Assembly: GCA_963837635.1 (NCBI GenBank)
Contig: CAWINY010000006.1
Coordinates: forward strand, 868,001-932,000
Direction: 5' to 3'
Length of the DNA: 64,000 nt
From: CAWINY01 sp963837635
GTDB taxonomy: Bacteria; Acidobacteriota; Terriglobia; Terriglobales; Acidobacteriaceae
Part shown: piece by piece, positions 62,405 to 64,000 of the stretch
Numbering within the stretch: position 1 is the first letter of the stretch
Layout of the letters: each line of letters opens with the position of its first letter
Made by a program: the position numbers and the translations under genes
The notes under the pieces: generated by a model
The model's database searches: none
What the model was told of the DNA's origin: nothing
What the model saw: the letters and a program-made list of their open reading frames with translations, nothing else

Positions 62405-64000
62405 ATGAGGAGCCAGATTCTCCGGATTCTGCACGCCCTGGCGTGCGTGCTGATGGTGGCGTGTGTTGCGCAGGCGCAGGAGATTAATGGAACGGTTACG
62501 GACCCTTCCGGTGCCGTCATCCCCGGCGCGGCCGTGCGCGTGACCTCCGACGGCAAGGTGGTTGCCGACGCCCGGAGCGACAACCAAGGTAATTATTCGA
62601 TCCATCTTGCGCAGGACTGTGTCTCGTGCCGGCTCACCGTCTCGGCGGACGGTTTCACCACCCCAGTGCGCGACATCACGTTGGTGCAGGCGGGGCATCT
62701 GGTGATGCCCGTGCGATTGCAGATCGCGGCCAGACCGGAGAGCGTCAACATAGAGGCGAAAAGCCTCCCCTTCGTGGACCAGCTTGACATGAGCGATGTG
62801 CGCGACAGTACCGCCAAGGACGTGGGCGAGGCCCTCACCGAGGTTGACGGCGTGTACAAGATCCGCAAGGCCGGTATCGCCAACGACGTGGTCGTGCGCG
62901 GGTTGCAGCAGGGCAACATCAACGTCCTGATCGATGGCGCCCACATCTTCGCCGCTTGCCCGGGCCACATGGACCCGGCGGCGCAACATGTGGATTTTGC
63001 CGAGGTCGAGCGCGTGGACATCAGCAAGGGAGCCTTTGACGTGACCCGCTCAGGCAGCCTAGGCGCAACCGTGAACGTAGTGACCAAGACGCCGCCGCTG
63101 GGTTTCCGTCTGACTCCGAGCATGGCCTTCGGCTCGTCCGCTTTCGTCAACCCAAGCCTTACCTCTTCGTTCGGCAATGAATCATTCCGCGTGCTGGCCG
63201 GCTACTCGTATCGATCTTCCGATCCCTATAAGGATGGTCTGGGACGTTCGTTCCTGACCTATGCCAACTACAGCGCCGCCGGTTTTGCGCGGAAATCGTT
63301 TGAGATCAATACCGGCTGGTTCGAAACCGAGTTTTCCCCGAGCCAGAGACAGAAGGTCACGCTCGGATACGCGCGGCAGGAGGGTGGTCTGGTCCTCTAT
63401 CCCTATCTGACCATGGACGCCGACAGCGACCACGCCGACCGGTTCTCGCTCAAGTACGAGATCCGCGACTTGCCTGCCGACGTACGCGCCATCCGCACCC
63501 AGATCTACTTCACCCAGGTGAAGCACTTCATGTCGGACAGCCAGCGCAGCAGCGCCCTAAACGGGCACTGGACCATGGCTTCCGACGCTTCCACCCGCGC
63601 CATCGGTGGGCAGATGGAGGCCGACATGGGCCGAGATGCTACGTTTGGCTTCGAGAGCTACTACCGCAACTGGAATGTACTCGGTTACATGACGATGATG
63701 GGCATGGTTGGCCCGGCGAGCCCTTCGGTGCCGGACGTGGGAACGAACGTGGTGGGCGTGTTCGCCACCTACCATCATGCGTTCAGCGACCGTATAAAGC
63801 TCACCGGCGGCGTGCGCTTCGACCATGACTCGATGTCGGCGGACTCCGCCAATCTCAGCACCGACGCCTACTTCAACTATCAGGGAACCCGCAGCTCGCG
63901 GGCGGCCGATGTTTACCCATCGGGCAACCTGCGGCTGTTGTACGCCCTGCCGCGCCACATCGAGTTGTTCGCCGGGGCGGGCACGACGGGACGCATCCCC
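62405..64000 (+). CDS. TonB-dependent receptor, OprC/NosA-like copper receptor (partial, runs off the end)
   Basis: More than 530 residues are visible. Signal peptide RILHALACVLMVACVAQAQ, then a carboxypeptidase-regulatory-like domain (INGTVTDPSGAVIPGAAVRV) and a plug domain. The plug contains AACPGHMDPAAQHVDFAEVE, whose CxxxM (C-P-G-H-M) matches the CPNHMDP copper-binding segment of Pseudomonas OprC. VERVDISKGAFDVTRSGSLG follows, then beta-barrel strands to the window end. The ATG at 62405 has AGGAGTG upstream. Copper is the likely substrate by this motif; the barrel residues that complete the site are not checked. Confidence 0.85.
   Translation, partial: MRSQILRILHALACVLMVACVAQAQEINGTVTDPSGAVIPGAAVRVTSDGKVVADARSDNQGNYSIHLAQDCVSCRLTVSADGFTTPVRDITLVQAGHLVMPVRLQIAARPESVNIEAKSLPFVDQLDMSDVRDSTAKDVGEALTEVDGVYKIRKAGIANDVVVRGLQQGNINVLIDGAHIFAACPGHMDPAAQHVDFAEVERVDISKGAFDVTRSGSLGATVNVVTKTPPLGFRLTPSMAFGSSAFVNPSLTSSFGNESFRVLAGYSYRSSDPYKDGLGRSFLTYANYSAAGFARKSFEINTGWFETEFSPSQRQKVTLGYARQEGGLVLYPYLTMDADSDHADRFSLKYEIRDLPADVRAIRTQIYFTQVKHFMSDSQRSSALNGHWTMASDASTRAIGGQMEADMGRDATFGFESYYRNWNVLGYMTMMGMVGPASPSVPDVGTNVVGVFATYHHAFSDRIKLTGGVRFDHDSMSADSANLSTDAYFNYQGTRSSRAADVYPSGNLRLLYALPRHIELFAGAGTTGRIP

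Overview
The window is a GC-rich (roughly 60%) bacterial chromosome segment. It most likely comes from the phylum Acidobacteriota (Terriglobia/Koribacter-like). This is an inference from four things: a GWxTD-domain exported protein next to a carboxypeptidase-regulatory-like outer-membrane protein, a carboxypeptidase-like domain fused to a TonB receptor, many dispersed palindromic repeats of several families between (and twice inside) genes, and the general gene style. Most genes are ordinary housekeeping or metabolic genes. The accessory parts are about 24.4-25.9 kb, 54.0-54.6 kb, 56.3-59.1 kb and 61.4-64 kb.

Layout. 1-2.0 kb: 5' part of gltB (minus strand) divergent from proC. 2.2-14.2 kb: a nine-gene same-strand cluster for the aspartate-threonine-isoleucine/valine route (aspartokinase, ilvD, ilvB, ilvN, ilvC, hom, thrC, thrB, ilvA). 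In front of it is a short Thr/Ile/Val-rich leader peptide, hairpins and a terminator, the classic layout of a transcription attenuator. 14.3-24.3 kb: translation and envelope genes (rlmI-like, zinc-ribbon coiled coil, rimO, TgpA-type transglutaminase, DinB-like, lipoprotein, lepA). 24.4-25.9 kb: a frameshifted coiled-coil membrane gene beside a decayed IS110 remnant. 26-37.4 kb: fumC, a ferritin-like protein, an Mce/MlaD protein, a penicillin-binding transpeptidase, a MacA/LolD-like efflux pair without a permease, and the GWxTD and outer-membrane pair. 37.7-46.3 kb: a GlsB/YeaQ protein, a K+-channel-like protein, an ATP-grasp-derived protein lacking its core, two overlapping acyl-CoA dehydratase activase-type genes and a sigma-54 activator. 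46.5-56.1 kb: pyrD, serS, DUF92, Ku, a YbaK-type deacylase, a STAS-like protein, archaeal-type FBP aldolase/phosphatase, two very small genes flanking tandem GTAAG repeats, and a beta-CASP nuclease. 56.3-59.1 kb: a translationally coupled two-gene module whose second gene, carrying an RX4H (HEPN-type) motif, is cut by an ISAzo13-type insertion sequence. 59.4-64 kb: a metal ABC transporter operon with a Fur/Zur regulator and operator, a decayed REP-associated transposase, and a small Cys-rich secreted protein followed by an OprC/NosA-like copper TonB receptor that runs off the end.

How the genes work together. The 2.2-14.2 kb operon covers aspartate to threonine to isoleucine and pyruvate to valine, lacking only asd and a transaminase. 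Its leader peptide encodes the products of the pathway. The right end is devoted to metal handling. The strongest candidates for something new are the attenuator, the IS-split HEPN module, and palindromic repeats that have become in-frame coding sequence inside two RNA/ribosome-modification genes. No tRNA, rRNA or CRISPR array was recognised by eye.
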